Below the pieces are notes generated by a model. It was not told where the DNA came from. It saw only the letters and a program-made list of their open reading frames with translations, and ran no database searches. A DNA stretch of 64,000 nt from UBA1724 sp051884615 (GTDB taxonomy: Bacteria; Verrucomicrobiota; Lentisphaeria; Oligosphaerales; Oligosphaeraceae), in NCBI GenBank assembly GCA_051884615.1, contig JBJEVT010000018.1, positions 62,001 to 126,000 of the forward strand, read 5' to 3'. This document shows positions 9,236 to 18,386 of the stretch, piece after piece. The position numbers and the translations under genes were made by a program. Positions within the stretch are counted from its first letter, which is position 1. Each line of letters starts with the position of its first letter.

Positions 9236-9262
9236 TTCCCCCTCTCCCTCCCCCTCCCGCCC

Positions 9263-10078
9263 ATGCCTGTCTTTGATGTCCATTCCCACGTCTTCCCGGA
9301 GAAAGTCCATGCCCGCGCCGTGGAAGTCCTGATCCAGAAGTCCCATGGTCTTCCCGCCTTCACGGACGGCTCTCTGGAGGACCAGGAGCGGAAGGCGGCG
9401 AAGGCGGGGTATGACGGGTGGCTGAATTGCCCGGTGGTCACCAGCGCCCGCCAGATGCGGTCGGTGAACGACTGGGTCTCCACCTGGAATGGATGGCCCC
9501 GTCTCTCCCTGGGCGGGCTTTTCCCCAATGCGCCCATGGAGGAGGTTCTGGCCGAGGCGGAGCGCATTCGCAGTCTGGGGCTCCTGGGGGTGAAGTTCCA
9601 TCCGGAGTACCAGGAGTTCGGGATTCTGGAGGAGCGCCTCGCCCCCATGTGGGAGCGTCTGGAGGAACTGAAGCTGCCCGTGCTCTTCCATGCGGGCAGC
9701 GACATCGGCTTCCTGGGCACCACCCCCCATTCCCGCCCGGCGGATTTCGCCCGGCTGGCGGAACGCCACCCCGGACTCACCATCATCTGCGCCCACATGG
9801 GAGGCTGGCGAAACTGGGACCAGGTGGAACAGGACCTGGCCGGCGCCCCCGTCTATCTGGACACCTCCTTCTCCAAAGGGTGGATGCCCGATCAACAGCA
9901 GTTCGAACGCATCATCCGCAAACACGGCGTGGCCAATGTCCTCTTCGGCACCGACTCCCCCTGGTCCCCCCTGGATCAGGCCGTCCGGGAGGTGGAGGAA
10001 ACCTCCCTCTCGCCCGAGGAAAAACAAGCCGTCTTCTACGGCAACGCCGCCCGCATCTTCCCTCTCCCTGCCTTGTAG
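9263..10078 (+). CDS. Amidohydrolase family protein (amidohydrolase 2 type)
   Basis: A 271-residue metal-dependent hydrolase. The N-terminal DVHSHVFPE gives the HxH metal ligands, GVKFHPEYQ and LFHAGSD supply further ligand and active-site positions, ICAHMGGW is the third-strand histidine, and LFGTDSPW carries the catalytic aspartate. The set matches PF04909 TIM-barrel hydrolases and decarboxylases, but substrate cannot be assigned. No Shine-Dalgarno is present; the start is preceded by a C-rich stretch. It follows the kinase gene by 27 bases and may be co-transcribed. Confidence 0.85.
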   Translation: MPVFDVHSHVFPEKVHARAVEVLIQKSHGLPAFTDGSLEDQERKAAKAGYDGWLNCPVVTSARQMRSVNDWVSTWNGWPRLSLGGLFPNAPMEEVLAEAERIRSLGLLGVKFHPEYQEFGILEERLAPMWERLEELKLPVLFHAGSDIGFLGTTPHSRPADFARLAERHPGLTIICAHMGGWRNWDQVEQDLAGAPVYLDTSFSKGWMPDQQQFERIIRKHGVANVLFGTDSPWSPLDQAVREVEETSLSPEEKQAVFYGNAARIFPLPAL

Positions 10079-10087
10079 GATTCTTTG

Positions 10088-10112
10088 TAACTCGTTGCAA
10101 ATAAACGAGTTA
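10088..10112. repeat. Perfect 9-bp inverted repeat before the GGQ protein gene
   Basis: TAACTCGTT (10088-10096) and AACGAGTTA (10104-10112) flank a seven-base AT-rich loop. It is followed by a TATATA stretch 20 bases before the next ATG. It could be an operator overlapping a promoter or a weak terminator; no long T-run follows, so an operator or mRNA hairpin is more likely. Confidence 0.5.
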
Positions 10113-10131
10113 TATAGAATTGTAAGGTTCC

Positions 10132-10620
10132 ATGGAAAAATACTCCCTCCTGGCATTGTCTGACGAGTCGCTGCGGGAGCAGTGCCGCGTGGAGGCCAGT
10201 CTGGGGACGGGACCCGGGGGGCAGAAGCGGAACAAGACGTCCACTTCCGTCCGGGTGACCCATCAGGCCACGGGAATTTCCGCAGGGGACGACACTTCCC
10301 GCTCCCAGCACCAGAATCTGCGCCATGCGCTGCGGAAGCTGCGGTGGGAGTTGGCGGTGAGCCTGGCGCCGTCCCCCGGGGAGCTGGCGCCTTCCCTGCC
10401 TCTTTCCCCGATTCCCGGTTCCTCCTCCCCCCAGTATCCCCTTTGGCTGGGCAGGATTTTCGACGTCCTCCGGCGGGAGGATTTCCAGCTGTCGCCTGCG
10501 GCGGGGGAGCTGGGGTGCACGGCGTCCCAGCTGGCCCGTCTGCTGGGGAAGGATTCCTTTGCCTGGCAGAAGCTTTCCCAGGAGCGGCAGCGTCGTCAGC
10601 TGCCTCCCCTGCACCGATAA
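10132..10620 (+). CDS. GGQ-domain peptide chain release factor-like protein
   Basis: A 162-residue protein with GTGPGGQKRNKTST near the N-terminus (GGQ at 29-31), the peptidyl-tRNA hydrolysis motif of class I release factors. There is no codon-recognition domain, so it resembles ArfB/YaeJ-type rescue factors or the short release-factor-like proteins of PVC genomes, which hydrolyse peptidyl-tRNA on stalled ribosomes. The C-terminal half (proline/serine linker at about 83-100, then a helical segment) does not obviously match the ArfB basic tail. It sits 23 bases before proA. Confidence 0.8.
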   Translation: MEKYSLLALSDESLREQCRVEASLGTGPGGQKRNKTSTSVRVTHQATGISAGDDTSRSQHQNLRHALRKLRWELAVSLAPSPGELAPSLPLSPIPGSSSPQYPLWLGRIFDVLRREDFQLSPAAGELGCTASQLARLLGKDSFAWQKLSQERQRRQLPPLHR

Positions 10621-10643
10621 GTCTCCTCTTCTCCTTTCCGGAT

Positions 10644-11921
10644 ATGAACAACACCCAGCGCATGGCGCAGAAGGCCAAGGCGGCCTCCCTTCCTCTCTCC
10701 GACTCCTCCCTGGAGGCGCGGAACCTGGCTCTGCGGGCCATGGCACAGGCGCTCCTGGACCACCAGGAGGAACTGCTCCAGGCCAACCAAAAGGACATGG
10801 CCGGAGCGGAAACCCTGGGCGACGCCCTGCGGAAACGCCTCCTCTTCGACCAGGCGAAACTCCAGGATGTGGTGGCGGGACTCCATGCCCTGGAGGCTCT
10901 CCCCGATCCCCTGGGACAGGTCACCAGCCGCCGGGAACTGGCGGAGGGACTCCATCTGCGCCGGGTGAGCTGCCCCATCGGGGTCATCGGCATGATTTTC
11001 GAGGCACGCCCCGACGCCTTGGTCCAAATCTCCTCCCTGTGCCTGAAGAGCGGCAACGCGGTGCTGCTGAAAGGGGGGCGGGAGGCCTTCCACACCAACC
11101 GCGCCCTCGCGGAGGTGATTGTCCAGGCAACGGTCCGGGCGGGGATGCCGGAGGACTGGCTGCAGTTGCTGGAGAGCCGGGAGGAGGTGCAGGAAATGCT
11201 TTCCCTGAACGAATCCATCGACCTCATCGTGCCCCGGGGCTCCAACGCCTTCGTGCGCCATATCATGGAGAACACCACCATCCCCGTGCTGGGACACTCC
11301 GCGGGTGTCTGCCACCTGTATCTGGATGAAAGCGCCGACCCCCGGATGGCCGCCACTCTGGCGGTGGACGCCAAGACCCAGGCGCCCTCCGCTTGCAACG
11401 CCATCGAAACCCTCCTGGTCCACCGAAAAGCCGCCCCCGCTCTCCTGCCCCCCGTCTGCCAGGCGCTCGCCCAGGCAGGCGTGGAACTCCGGGGAGACGA
11501 GGAGGCACGACGGCTCTTCCCGGACATGAAACCCGCCACCCCCGAGGACTGGTCCACGGAATATGTGGCGCTGGTGCTCTCCGTGAAGGTGGTGGAGGAT
11601 GTGCAGGAGGCCATCGACCACATCAACCGCTTCGGCTCCCACCATACCGACGCCATCGTCACCCAGGACCCCCAAAGGGCGTCCCTCTTCCAGCGACGGG
11701 TGGATTCCGCGGATGTCTTCTGGAACGCCTCCACCCGGTTCGCCGACGGCTTCCGCTTCGGCCTGGGCGCGGAAGTGGGGATCTCCACGGCGAAGATTCA
11801 CGCCCGGGGGCCCGTGGGGCTGGAAGGCCTCACCATATACAAGTGGCTCCTGGACGGCAGCGGGGATATTGTCGCCCCCTTCGCCCAGGGCGCCCGAAAA
11901 TTCACCCACCGGGAAGAATAG
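10644..11921 (+). CDS. proA: Gamma-glutamyl phosphate reductase
   Basis: Reduces gamma-glutamyl phosphate to glutamate semialdehyde with NADPH in proline synthesis. The 425-residue protein has PIGVIGMIFEARPDALVQI, LKSGNAVLLKGG, the IDLIVPRGS block and the catalytic cysteine in APSACNAIETLL, and ends with GPVGLEGLTIYKW, all ProA hallmarks. Length is normal. The start gives the family N-terminus with the typical AQKAKAAS helix. proB is not in the window. Confidence 0.97.
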   Translation: MNNTQRMAQKAKAASLPLSDSSLEARNLALRAMAQALLDHQEELLQANQKDMAGAETLGDALRKRLLFDQAKLQDVVAGLHALEALPDPLGQVTSRRELAEGLHLRRVSCPIGVIGMIFEARPDALVQISSLCLKSGNAVLLKGGREAFHTNRALAEVIVQATVRAGMPEDWLQLLESREEVQEMLSLNESIDLIVPRGSNAFVRHIMENTTIPVLGHSAGVCHLYLDESADPRMAATLAVDAKTQAPSACNAIETLLVHRKAAPALLPPVCQALAQAGVELRGDEEARRLFPDMKPATPEDWSTEYVALVLSVKVVEDVQEAIDHINRFGSHHTDAIVTQDPQRASLFQRRVDSADVFWNASTRFADGFRFGLGAEVGISTAKIHARGPVGLEGLTIYKWLLDGSGDIVAPFAQGARKFTHREE

Positions 11922-11929
11922 ACGCGGAC

Positions 11930-12038
11930 ACGCCTGCGGCGCACACGGAGTGCACAGAGGCGCTGCCGCTTTAACACAGAGTACACGGAGGCGCCTGCGG
12001 CGCGCACAGAGGACACAGAGGGCATCTCGGGCATCTAG
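11930..12038. repeat. Intergenic repeat: 63-bp family copy plus GGGCATCTAG decamers
   Basis: Contains degenerate units of the sequence found three times in tandem at 57.5-57.7 kb: CGCTGCCGCTT, AACACAGAGTACACGGAGGC and GCGCCTGCGGC. It is followed by GGGCATCTCGGGCATCTAG, the second repeat family. No coding potential is evident in it. Confidence 0.75.
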
Positions 12039-12060
12039 CCCCCCCCCTGTTTTTGGGGGG
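12039..12060. terminator. C-run/G-run hairpin between convergent genes
   Basis: Nine C (12039-12047) and six G (12055-12060) around a T-rich loop can form a very stable stem between proA and the convergent glycosidase-like gene. There is no T-tract after it on the plus strand, so a terminator role is tentative. Confidence 0.4.
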
Positions 12061-12065
12061 CGTGA

Positions 12066-15000
12066 CTATGGGGCAAGCGCCTGGAGGATTTCCCGGGCGT
12101 CCCCCAGGAGGAGGATGCGGGAGTCGAAGACCTCCATGGGGAAGGAGACCTGGGTGGCGTTCCGGGCGAGGATTTCCCCGGTGCAGGCGTCCACCACATC
12201 GGTGGCTTCGGGGAGGAGGATGGTTTTTTCGCCCCGTTGGTTGGCATGGATGGTGATGACGTCCCGGCTGGCGTAGAGATTGTCGCCGGATTCCAGATAG
12301 AGATGGATGCCGGCCTGTCGCGCCACATCCCGGAGGAAGTCCCGGGAGAGGGCGGGTGCGCCGTAGAAGTAGACCTTGTTCTTCTCGGCCACGGCCACCT
12401 GTTTTCCGTCCTTGTAGAAGCCCATGGGGCGGGCCTCCTCGTCGACGACCTGGAAGCGGGTGTTCACGGTGTAGTCGTTTCCGGCGAGGGCGCCGTCCAT
12501 CAGTTCCAGCTGGAGGGAGCCTTTGCCGGCCTGCTGGACCGTCATGCCCAGATATTGGCTCATGGTGTCCGCGGAGATGCCGTCGCCGCCCAGGAAACCC
12601 ACGCCGTAGGGGAAGACCAGGGTCGTGCCCTCCTCCTTGAGGCGTTCCACCGCCTCCCGGAGCTGGGGCTTGTCCAGGACGGCGTCGAGGAAGATGACCA
12701 TGTCGTAGCGTCCGGGATTCTCCAGGAGGTCGGGGAGGAGCACCACGTCCACGGGGGCGCCGAACTGGGCCAGGGCGATGCGCTGGTAGTAGAGGAGGTC
12801 GCCGGAGATGGGCTGGACGGAGCGGGAGGTCTGGCGCAGGACGCCTTCGTGGCTGTACATGAAGCGGTCCTGCTCCTTCACCGAGACCTTGGCGCGGGTG
12901 GCGGCGAAGCAGGAGAGGGCCTCCTCGTCGATGACGGCGGCCACCCGGGTGCTGGTGCCCCGCCCCTGCTCCAGGAGGTACTGTCCCGCCTTGCGGCTTT
13001 GGCGAATCAGCTTCCGGATTTCCGGGTGGTCCAGTTCCCTGCCTTCGATGAGGGCGAGATGGCTCAGGGGCACGCCGTGGCAGAGGGACATTCCGATGTT
13101 GCGTTTCAGCACAGCGAGGGTGAGGCCCAGGTTGAGGGTCTGCTCCAGGGGTGTTTTGGCGATGAGGCTGGTGCGGGTGTCATCCTCCAGCATGGAGAGT
13201 TTCCCGGCCAGGGCGATGGCGCCGTAGGGTTTCATTTCGGCGTTGGGGGCGCCCAGGCTGCGGGTGCCGTAGCTTTGCGGGGAGAGGAAGAGGTCGACCC
13301 AGGGGGAATCCAGGAGGCGTTGCAGGTCGTTGTGGCCGCCGCCGTTGACGCAGTGTCCCAGGTTTCCGTATTCCATGTGGTAGCCGTAGTAGCATCCCAC
13401 CAGCTTGGGGGTGGAGCAGGCAAGCTTGGTGGTTTCCGCCAGCAGGTCGATGCATTCCGCGATGCTTTGGCTGTAGTAGCGGTCGTAGAGGAAGGGGACG
13501 GGGCTCTTTTGGGGGGAGCGGAAGATGCCGTCCAGCGAGGCTTCCCGTTCCGGGCGGCGGGGGATGGAATCCACCTGCAGTCCCCGGGCGGCGGCGTGGC
13601 GCTGGAAGCGCAGGAGGCTGCCCTCGCTGAAATCGGCGTAGTTGTCGGAGTGGGCGCCCCATCCCTGCCATTCGCAGGAGATGCCTCCCATGAGGAGATA
13701 GAGGACCACCTTGCTGCCGAAGCGCTCCTCCACATGCTTCACCAGGGCGTCCAGGGCATTCTGGGCATCCTTCCGCACCTCGGGATCGTCGAAGCTGACG
13801 GTGGAGACGTAGTAGCGGAGGCGCCGGCTTTCGTCCTCCATGCGGGAGACCCGTTCGGGGTAGACCTGGTCGTACCAGCGGCCCGGGTGGCACCAGACGA
13901 AGGGGGCCAGCTTGCTGTCGGGATAGAGCGCCAGGGTTCTGCTGAGGGCGAGGTCCACGGCGTGGAAGTCGTATTGGTCGGGGCCCACCCACCAGAGATT
14001 CTGGCTGCCGCCCAGGCGCACGGCGATGACATTGAAGGGGGAGTCGGGGCCTTCCATGCCCGTGTCGGTTCCTTCGGGGAAGTAGACATCCGTCTTCCTG
14101 TCGTGGGCGATGTCGGTGAGCATGGTGAAGTAGAAGGGGGCGTCGTTCAGCAGGGGGGTGGGGCCCTGGAGACCTTGTTCCACGCGGGTGGCGAGGGGGG
14201 CGCCGGGGACGGAGCGGGCCTCGGTCCGGAATTCCCGGGAGGTCTCCCCCTCCACCTTGCGGGTGAACATTCCGAATTCCCACCGATAGGTCTGGCTGTC
14301 GCCGTAGAACTCCCCGCCGTCGCATCCCCGGAAGAGGATGTCCACCTGGTTCTCCCCGGTGGGGGTCGCCTCCAGCTCCCGTGCCGTGCCGTGGTCGTAG
14401 CGCAGGGAGCGTTCCAGCGGGTCGGAGAGGCGTCCGTAGAAGCGGTCTTCGGGGGTGAAGGGGGTCTGGCTTTGGAAGCGCACCAGGATGTCCAGCCCCT
14501 CCACCTTCAGCACCTGGACTTGGGTGGCGTATTTTCCGGCGCGGATGCAGTGGTAGGCGGGCTGGAAGTCCCTCCAGGGGGTGTTGGGAGGCGGGGGCAG
14601 GAGGAAGACGGGGCTGCCTTTTCCGGTGAAGCCGGCACGGTTCCAGTCCTGGGGTGGCGTTTCCCAGAAGGTGGCGTCCTCCAGGGTGAGAACCTGGAAG
14701 TCGTCATCCTCCAGGAGCAGTTGTAGGTCCGCGAGGATTCCTCCCTGGAGGGAGCCGTTGGTGTAGGCGACGGCCAGGAGGTTCTCGCCGGCCACGAAGG
14801 CGCTGCCGGGGATTTCCACCACGTCCGGCTCCCGCCAGTTGGTGCCCCATTCGTGCTGGACGAGGGTCCCGTTGAGGTAGACTTCCCGGAGGATGTCATC
14901 GCAGGAACTTTGCCAGAGGGCGCTCTTCACGGGCTTGTCCAGGGTGAAGCGTTTCACCAGATAGAACGTGCCGGTGGCCTCCCCCTTCGCCTGGGTGGTG

Positions 15001-15632
15001 ACCATGGGGGCCTGGAAGATGCGCCGCACGCTCCAGGGATCCCGCTCGGCGCGGATGTCCACGGGGACGGTGAGGGGGACTCCCTTCTGGAGTTCCTCGG
15101 GGAAGAGGGCGGCGAGCAGCTCGTTCTGGTCGGCGGTGGTCAGCTTCACCTCCTGGAGGAGGATCCGGGTGCCGGGCTCCGAGGCAAGATCCAGGCGGAG
15201 CTTGGTGATGTGGCGGGCTTTCCGCCACTTGTCGAAGGAGTTGTCCCTGCCGGAGGTGGCGAGGTCCACCAGCATGACATGGGGTTTGCCGTCGCAGACG
15301 AGGGGCTGCAGATAGAATTTCTTGTCCTCTGCCAGATCGGGTTCCTGGTCTGTGCCGAAGAAGAGGAAGCCGCCGTGCTGGGAGGGTCCGGTGGCGGTGT
15401 AGGCCACCCGGAGGCAGGTGCGGTTTTCCGGGGAGAGGGTGAGATTGGCGGCCAGCAGCTGGGAGTCCGGCGCCAGGGTCTCCAGGACGAGGCCGTCCGG
15501 GGTGTGGGTGATGGTCTGGCGCTTGCCGCTGTTCCAGGGGTCCTGGCGCTCCCGCAGATTCCATTCCTGGGCGGCGAGCCCCAGGGGGAGGGTGAGAAGG
15601 CAGAGGACGAGGAGAGAAAGATGGCGCTGCAT
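12066..15632 (-). CDS. Large secreted glycoside hydrolase-like protein (GH42/beta-galactosidase-related)
   Basis: An 1188-residue protein with a clear signal peptide (LSLLVLCLLTLPLGLAAQ, cleavage near residue 22). N-terminal beta-rich regions of about 500 residues include a jelly-roll-like segment with VYLNGTLV (near 250), as in glycosidase carbohydrate-binding domains. A TIM-barrel-like part (about 510-850) has WCHPGRWYDQVYPERV, LLMGGISCEWQGWG and GYHMEYGN, where the two glutamates are catalytic candidates. A C-terminal region (about 930-1100) resembles the GH42 trimerisation domain. It probably acts on polysaccharide in the periplasm or outside. Substrate unknown. It is monocistronic. Confidence 0.65.
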   Translation of the reverse strand: MQRHLSLLVLCLLTLPLGLAAQEWNLRERQDPWNSGKRQTITHTPDGLVLETLAPDSQLLAANLTLSPENRTCLRVAYTATGPSQHGGFLFFGTDQEPDLAEDKKFYLQPLVCDGKPHVMLVDLATSGRDNSFDKWRKARHITKLRLDLASEPGTRILLQEVKLTTADQNELLAALFPEELQKGVPLTVPVDIRAERDPWSVRRIFQAPMVTTQAKGEATGTFYLVKRFTLDKPVKSALWQSSCDDILREVYLNGTLVQHEWGTNWREPDVVEIPGSAFVAGENLLAVAYTNGSLQGGILADLQLLLEDDDFQVLTLEDATFWETPPQDWNRAGFTGKGSPVFLLPPPPNTPWRDFQPAYHCIRAGKYATQVQVLKVEGLDILVRFQSQTPFTPEDRFYGRLSDPLERSLRYDHGTARELEATPTGENQVDILFRGCDGGEFYGDSQTYRWEFGMFTRKVEGETSREFRTEARSVPGAPLATRVEQGLQGPTPLLNDAPFYFTMLTDIAHDRKTDVYFPEGTDTGMEGPDSPFNVIAVRLGGSQNLWWVGPDQYDFHAVDLALSRTLALYPDSKLAPFVWCHPGRWYDQVYPERVSRMEDESRRLRYYVSTVSFDDPEVRKDAQNALDALVKHVEERFGSKVVLYLLMGGISCEWQGWGAHSDNYADFSEGSLLRFQRHAAARGLQVDSIPRRPEREASLDGIFRSPQKSPVPFLYDRYYSQSIAECIDLLAETTKLACSTPKLVGCYYGYHMEYGNLGHCVNGGGHNDLQRLLDSPWVDLFLSPQSYGTRSLGAPNAEMKPYGAIALAGKLSMLEDDTRTSLIAKTPLEQTLNLGLTLAVLKRNIGMSLCHGVPLSHLALIEGRELDHPEIRKLIRQSRKAGQYLLEQGRGTSTRVAAVIDEEALSCFAATRAKVSVKEQDRFMYSHEGVLRQTSRSVQPISGDLLYYQRIALAQFGAPVDVVLLPDLLENPGRYDMVIFLDAVLDKPQLREAVERLKEEGTTLVFPYGVGFLGGDGISADTMSQYLGMTVQQAGKGSLQLELMDGALAGNDYTVNTRFQVVDEEARPMGFYKDGKQVAVAEKNKVYFYGAPALSRDFLRDVARQAGIHLYLESGDNLYASRDVITIHANQRGEKTILLPEATDVVDACTGEILARNATQVSFPMEVFDSRILLLGDAREILQALAP

Positions 15633-15726
15633 GGCGGTGGGAGGAGGGGGGAGGGAAAGGGGGAGGTGAGGCTCCGGACTCCGGGAAGAGGGGCGGAACG
15701 GACATCACAGGACAGAACACGCCGCT

Positions 15727-15732
15727 AATATA
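15727..15732 (-). promoter_or_regulatory. -10 box for the large glycosidase-like gene
   Basis: On the minus strand TATATTAGCGG lies about 95 bases before the start at 15632 in otherwise GC-rich DNA. It resembles the TATnnTAAGC boxes elsewhere in the window. No clear -35. Confidence 0.45.
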
Positions 15733-15931
15733 GGCCGTGCCCTGGGAAAAGACGGGAAAGCCTCCCGGGGAACCCCGGGCGTTCCGGGGCAAACAATAGG
15801 GGGCGCCCCGTGCCTCAAAATCCGTGCCAGCGGATAAAGTACGGGTTTTCCGGCTCTCCCCCTCCTTTCCCTGGAGACGGCAGGACGGGCCTCCTCTTCC
15901 CCCCCCCCTCGATTTTCAGCGGTCTTCTGCC

Positions 15932-16822
15932 ATGAACTACGACAAGAACGGCGCCCTTCTGGGCACTTCCATTCCCGAAATCTCCGCGCCCAAGTCCGGC
16001 AAGGTGCGGGATGTCTACGACCTGGGGGACTCCATTCTCTTCGTGGCCACCGACCGCATCAGCGCCTTCGACTGCATCATGCCCAACGGCATTCCGGGCA
16101 AGGGCCGGGTGCTGACCCAGGTGAGCCTGAACTGGTTCTCCCTGCTGAAGGGCATCCGCAACCACCTGATCACCGCGGACGTGGCCCAATATCCCCAGGT
16201 GCTCCAGAAATACGCCAAGGATCTGGAGGGACGCTCCATGATCGTCCGGAAGCTGAAGATGCTCCCCGTGGAGTGCATCGTCCGGGGCTACCTCACCGGC
16301 TCCGGCTACGACAGCTACCGGAAGTGCGGCAAGGTCTGCGGCATCCCCCTCCGGGAGGGCTATGTGAACGCCGACCGGCTGGACACCCCCGTCTTCACCC
16401 CCACCACCAAGGCGGAGGAAGGCCATGACATGCCCATCTCCCTGGAGGAGCTGAAGGGGGTCATCGGCGCCGAGATGGCGGAGAAGCTCCAGAGGGCCTC
16501 CCTGGACCTCTATCTCCAGGCCGCCGACTACGCCCGGGACCGGGGCATCATCATCGCCGACACCAAGTTCGAGTTCGGCGTGGACGAGGAGGGAGAGCTG
16601 GTGCTGGCGGACGAGGTCCTCACCCCCGACTCCAGCCGCTTCTGGCCCCAGGAATCCTACCGCCCCGGACAGAATCCCCCCAGCCTGGACAAGCAGTTCG
16701 TCCGGGACTACCTGGACTCCATCCACTTCAATCACCAGCCCCCCGCCCCCGAACTTCCCCCGGAAATCGTGGCGAAGACCGCGGAGAAGTATGAAAGCGC
16801 CCTGGCGAAGCTGAAGGCCTAG
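15932..16822 (+). CDS. purC: Phosphoribosylaminoimidazole-succinocarboxamide synthase
   Basis: Joins aspartate to CAIR with ATP to give SAICAR in purine synthesis. The 296-residue protein is the long form. It shows GKVRDVYDLGDSILFVATDRISAFD, PVECIVRGYLTGSGY and ADTKFEFGVDEEGELVLADEVLTPDSSRFW, the key substrate and metal-binding blocks. The ATG at 15932 starts the family N-terminus; the leader is C-rich with no Shine-Dalgarno. purB follows 58 bases later. Confidence 0.97.
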   Translation: MNYDKNGALLGTSIPEISAPKSGKVRDVYDLGDSILFVATDRISAFDCIMPNGIPGKGRVLTQVSLNWFSLLKGIRNHLITADVAQYPQVLQKYAKDLEGRSMIVRKLKMLPVECIVRGYLTGSGYDSYRKCGKVCGIPLREGYVNADRLDTPVFTPTTKAEEGHDMPISLEELKGVIGAEMAEKLQRASLDLYLQAADYARDRGIIIADTKFEFGVDEEGELVLADEVLTPDSSRFWPQESYRPGQNPPSLDKQFVRDYLDSIHFNHQPPAPELPPEIVAKTAEKYESALAKLKA

Positions 16823-16880
16823 CCAATCCCCCCGTCCCCTCCTCCCTCCCCCCGTTTCCGCAGCCCAGCCCCCGTCAGCC

Positions 16881-18317
16881 ATGAGCGACCACGAGACCTT
16901 CCAAAGCCCCTTCTCCACCAGGTACGCCAGCCGGGAGATGCAGCGCATCTTCTCCGAACAGCACAAGTTCTCCACCTGGAGACGCCTGTGGATCGCCCTG
17001 GCGGAGGCGGAGCAGTCCCTGGGCCTGGAGATCACGGATGCCCAGCTGGAGGAGATGCGCGCCCATGTGGAGGACATCAATTTCGAGGTGGCGGAGGCGC
17101 GGGAGAAGGTGGTGCGCCACGATGTGATGAGCCATGTGTACGCCTACGGGCAGCAGTGCCCCCTGGCCAAGGGCATCATCCACCTGGGCGCCACCTCCTG
17201 CTATGTGGGGGACAACACGGACCTCATCCTCCTGCGGGAGGCCCTCGCCCTGCTGCGGGGCAAGCTGGTCACCGTGGCGGGAAATCTCGCCGAGTTCGCC
17301 CGCGGCTATGCGGACCTCCCCACCCTGGCTTTCACCCACTTCCAGCCCGCCCAGCCCACCACCGTGGGCAGGCGCGCCACCCTCTGGCTCCAGGATGTCC
17401 TCGCCGATGTGGAGGACCTGGACTATGTGGCGGGGGGACTCCGGCTCCTGGGAAGCAAGGGCACCACCGGAACCCAGGCAAGCTTCCTGGAACTCTTCGG
17501 GGGAGACCACGAGAAGTGCCGCCGGCTGGACGCCGCCATCGCGGAGAAGATGGGCTTCCCTGGGTGCTACCCGGTCTCCGGCCAGACCTACTCCCGGAAG
17601 GTGGACGCCCGGGTGCTGGCCGTCCTCTCCGGCATCGCCCAGACCGCCACCAAGTTCTCCAACGACATCCGTCTCCTCCAGCATCTGAAGGAGGTGGAGG
17701 AACCCTTTGAAAAGTCCCAGATCGGCTCCTCGGCAATGGCGTACAAGCGGAATCCCATGCGGAGCGAGCGCATGGCCTCCATCGCCCGGTTCGTCATCTG
17801 CAACTCCCTGAATCCCGCCATGACCGCCGCCACCCAGTGGTTCGAACGCACCCTGGACGACTCCGCCAACAAGCGCATCGCCGTGGCGGAGTCCTTCCTG
17901 GCGGTGGACGGCATCCTGGATCTCTTCGCCAACGTCTCCCGCGGCCTGGTGGTCTACCCCAAGGTCATCGCCCGCCGTCTGGCCGCCGAACTCCCCTTCA
18001 TGGCCTCCGAGAACATCATGATGGACGGGGTGAAGGCGGGAGGCGACCGCCAGGAACTCCACGAGGCCATCCGGGAGAACGCCCAGGCCGCCGCCGCCCA
18101 TGTGAAGCTGGAGGGCGGCGAGAACGACCTGCTGGAACGCCTGGCCAGGGATCCCCATTTCGCCGGCATGAAGCTGGATTTGGGAGAGACGCTGCGCCCC
18201 GAGAAATACGTGGGGCGCGCTCCGGAGCAGGTGCGGGAGTACCTGTCGGAGGTGGTGGAGCCCTTCCTCCATGCCAACGCCGCCCGCGCCGTGGCGGGCA
18301 ACGCCGTCCAGCTCTAG
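16881..18317 (+). CDS. purB: Adenylosuccinate lyase
   Basis: Cleaves fumarate from SAICAR (to AICAR) and from adenylosuccinate (to AMP). The 478-residue protein has HDVMSHVYAYG, LGATSCYVGDNTD, TLAFTHFQPAQPTTVG with the catalytic histidine, and the fumarase-superfamily signature SSAMAYKRNPMRSE (serine base). Length and details such as CYVGDNTDL look closer to the eukaryote-like ADSL branch than to E. coli PurB. It lies between purC, which makes its first substrate, and guaA. Confidence 0.97.
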   Translation: MSDHETFQSPFSTRYASREMQRIFSEQHKFSTWRRLWIALAEAEQSLGLEITDAQLEEMRAHVEDINFEVAEAREKVVRHDVMSHVYAYGQQCPLAKGIIHLGATSCYVGDNTDLILLREALALLRGKLVTVAGNLAEFARGYADLPTLAFTHFQPAQPTTVGRRATLWLQDVLADVEDLDYVAGGLRLLGSKGTTGTQASFLELFGGDHEKCRRLDAAIAEKMGFPGCYPVSGQTYSRKVDARVLAVLSGIAQTATKFSNDIRLLQHLKEVEEPFEKSQIGSSAMAYKRNPMRSERMASIARFVICNSLNPAMTAATQWFERTLDDSANKRIAVAESFLAVDGILDLFANVSRGLVVYPKVIARRLAAELPFMASENIMMDGVKAGGDRQELHEAIRENAQAAAAHVKLEGGENDLLERLARDPHFAGMKLDLGETLRPEKYVGRAPEQVREYLSEVVEPFLHANAARAVAGNAVQL

Positions 18318-18386
18318 TCGTCCCGGGAGTTTCCGCTCCCCTGTCTTTCTGTTTTTCGCCCCGTCCTCATTGTGGAGGAAGCATCC

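Noticed and set aside
6410..11788. Very long open frame on the minus strand (1792 codons)
   Set aside because: It runs antisense through sfsA, the kinase, the amidohydrolase, the GGQ protein and proA, has no family features, and arises from the high GC content.
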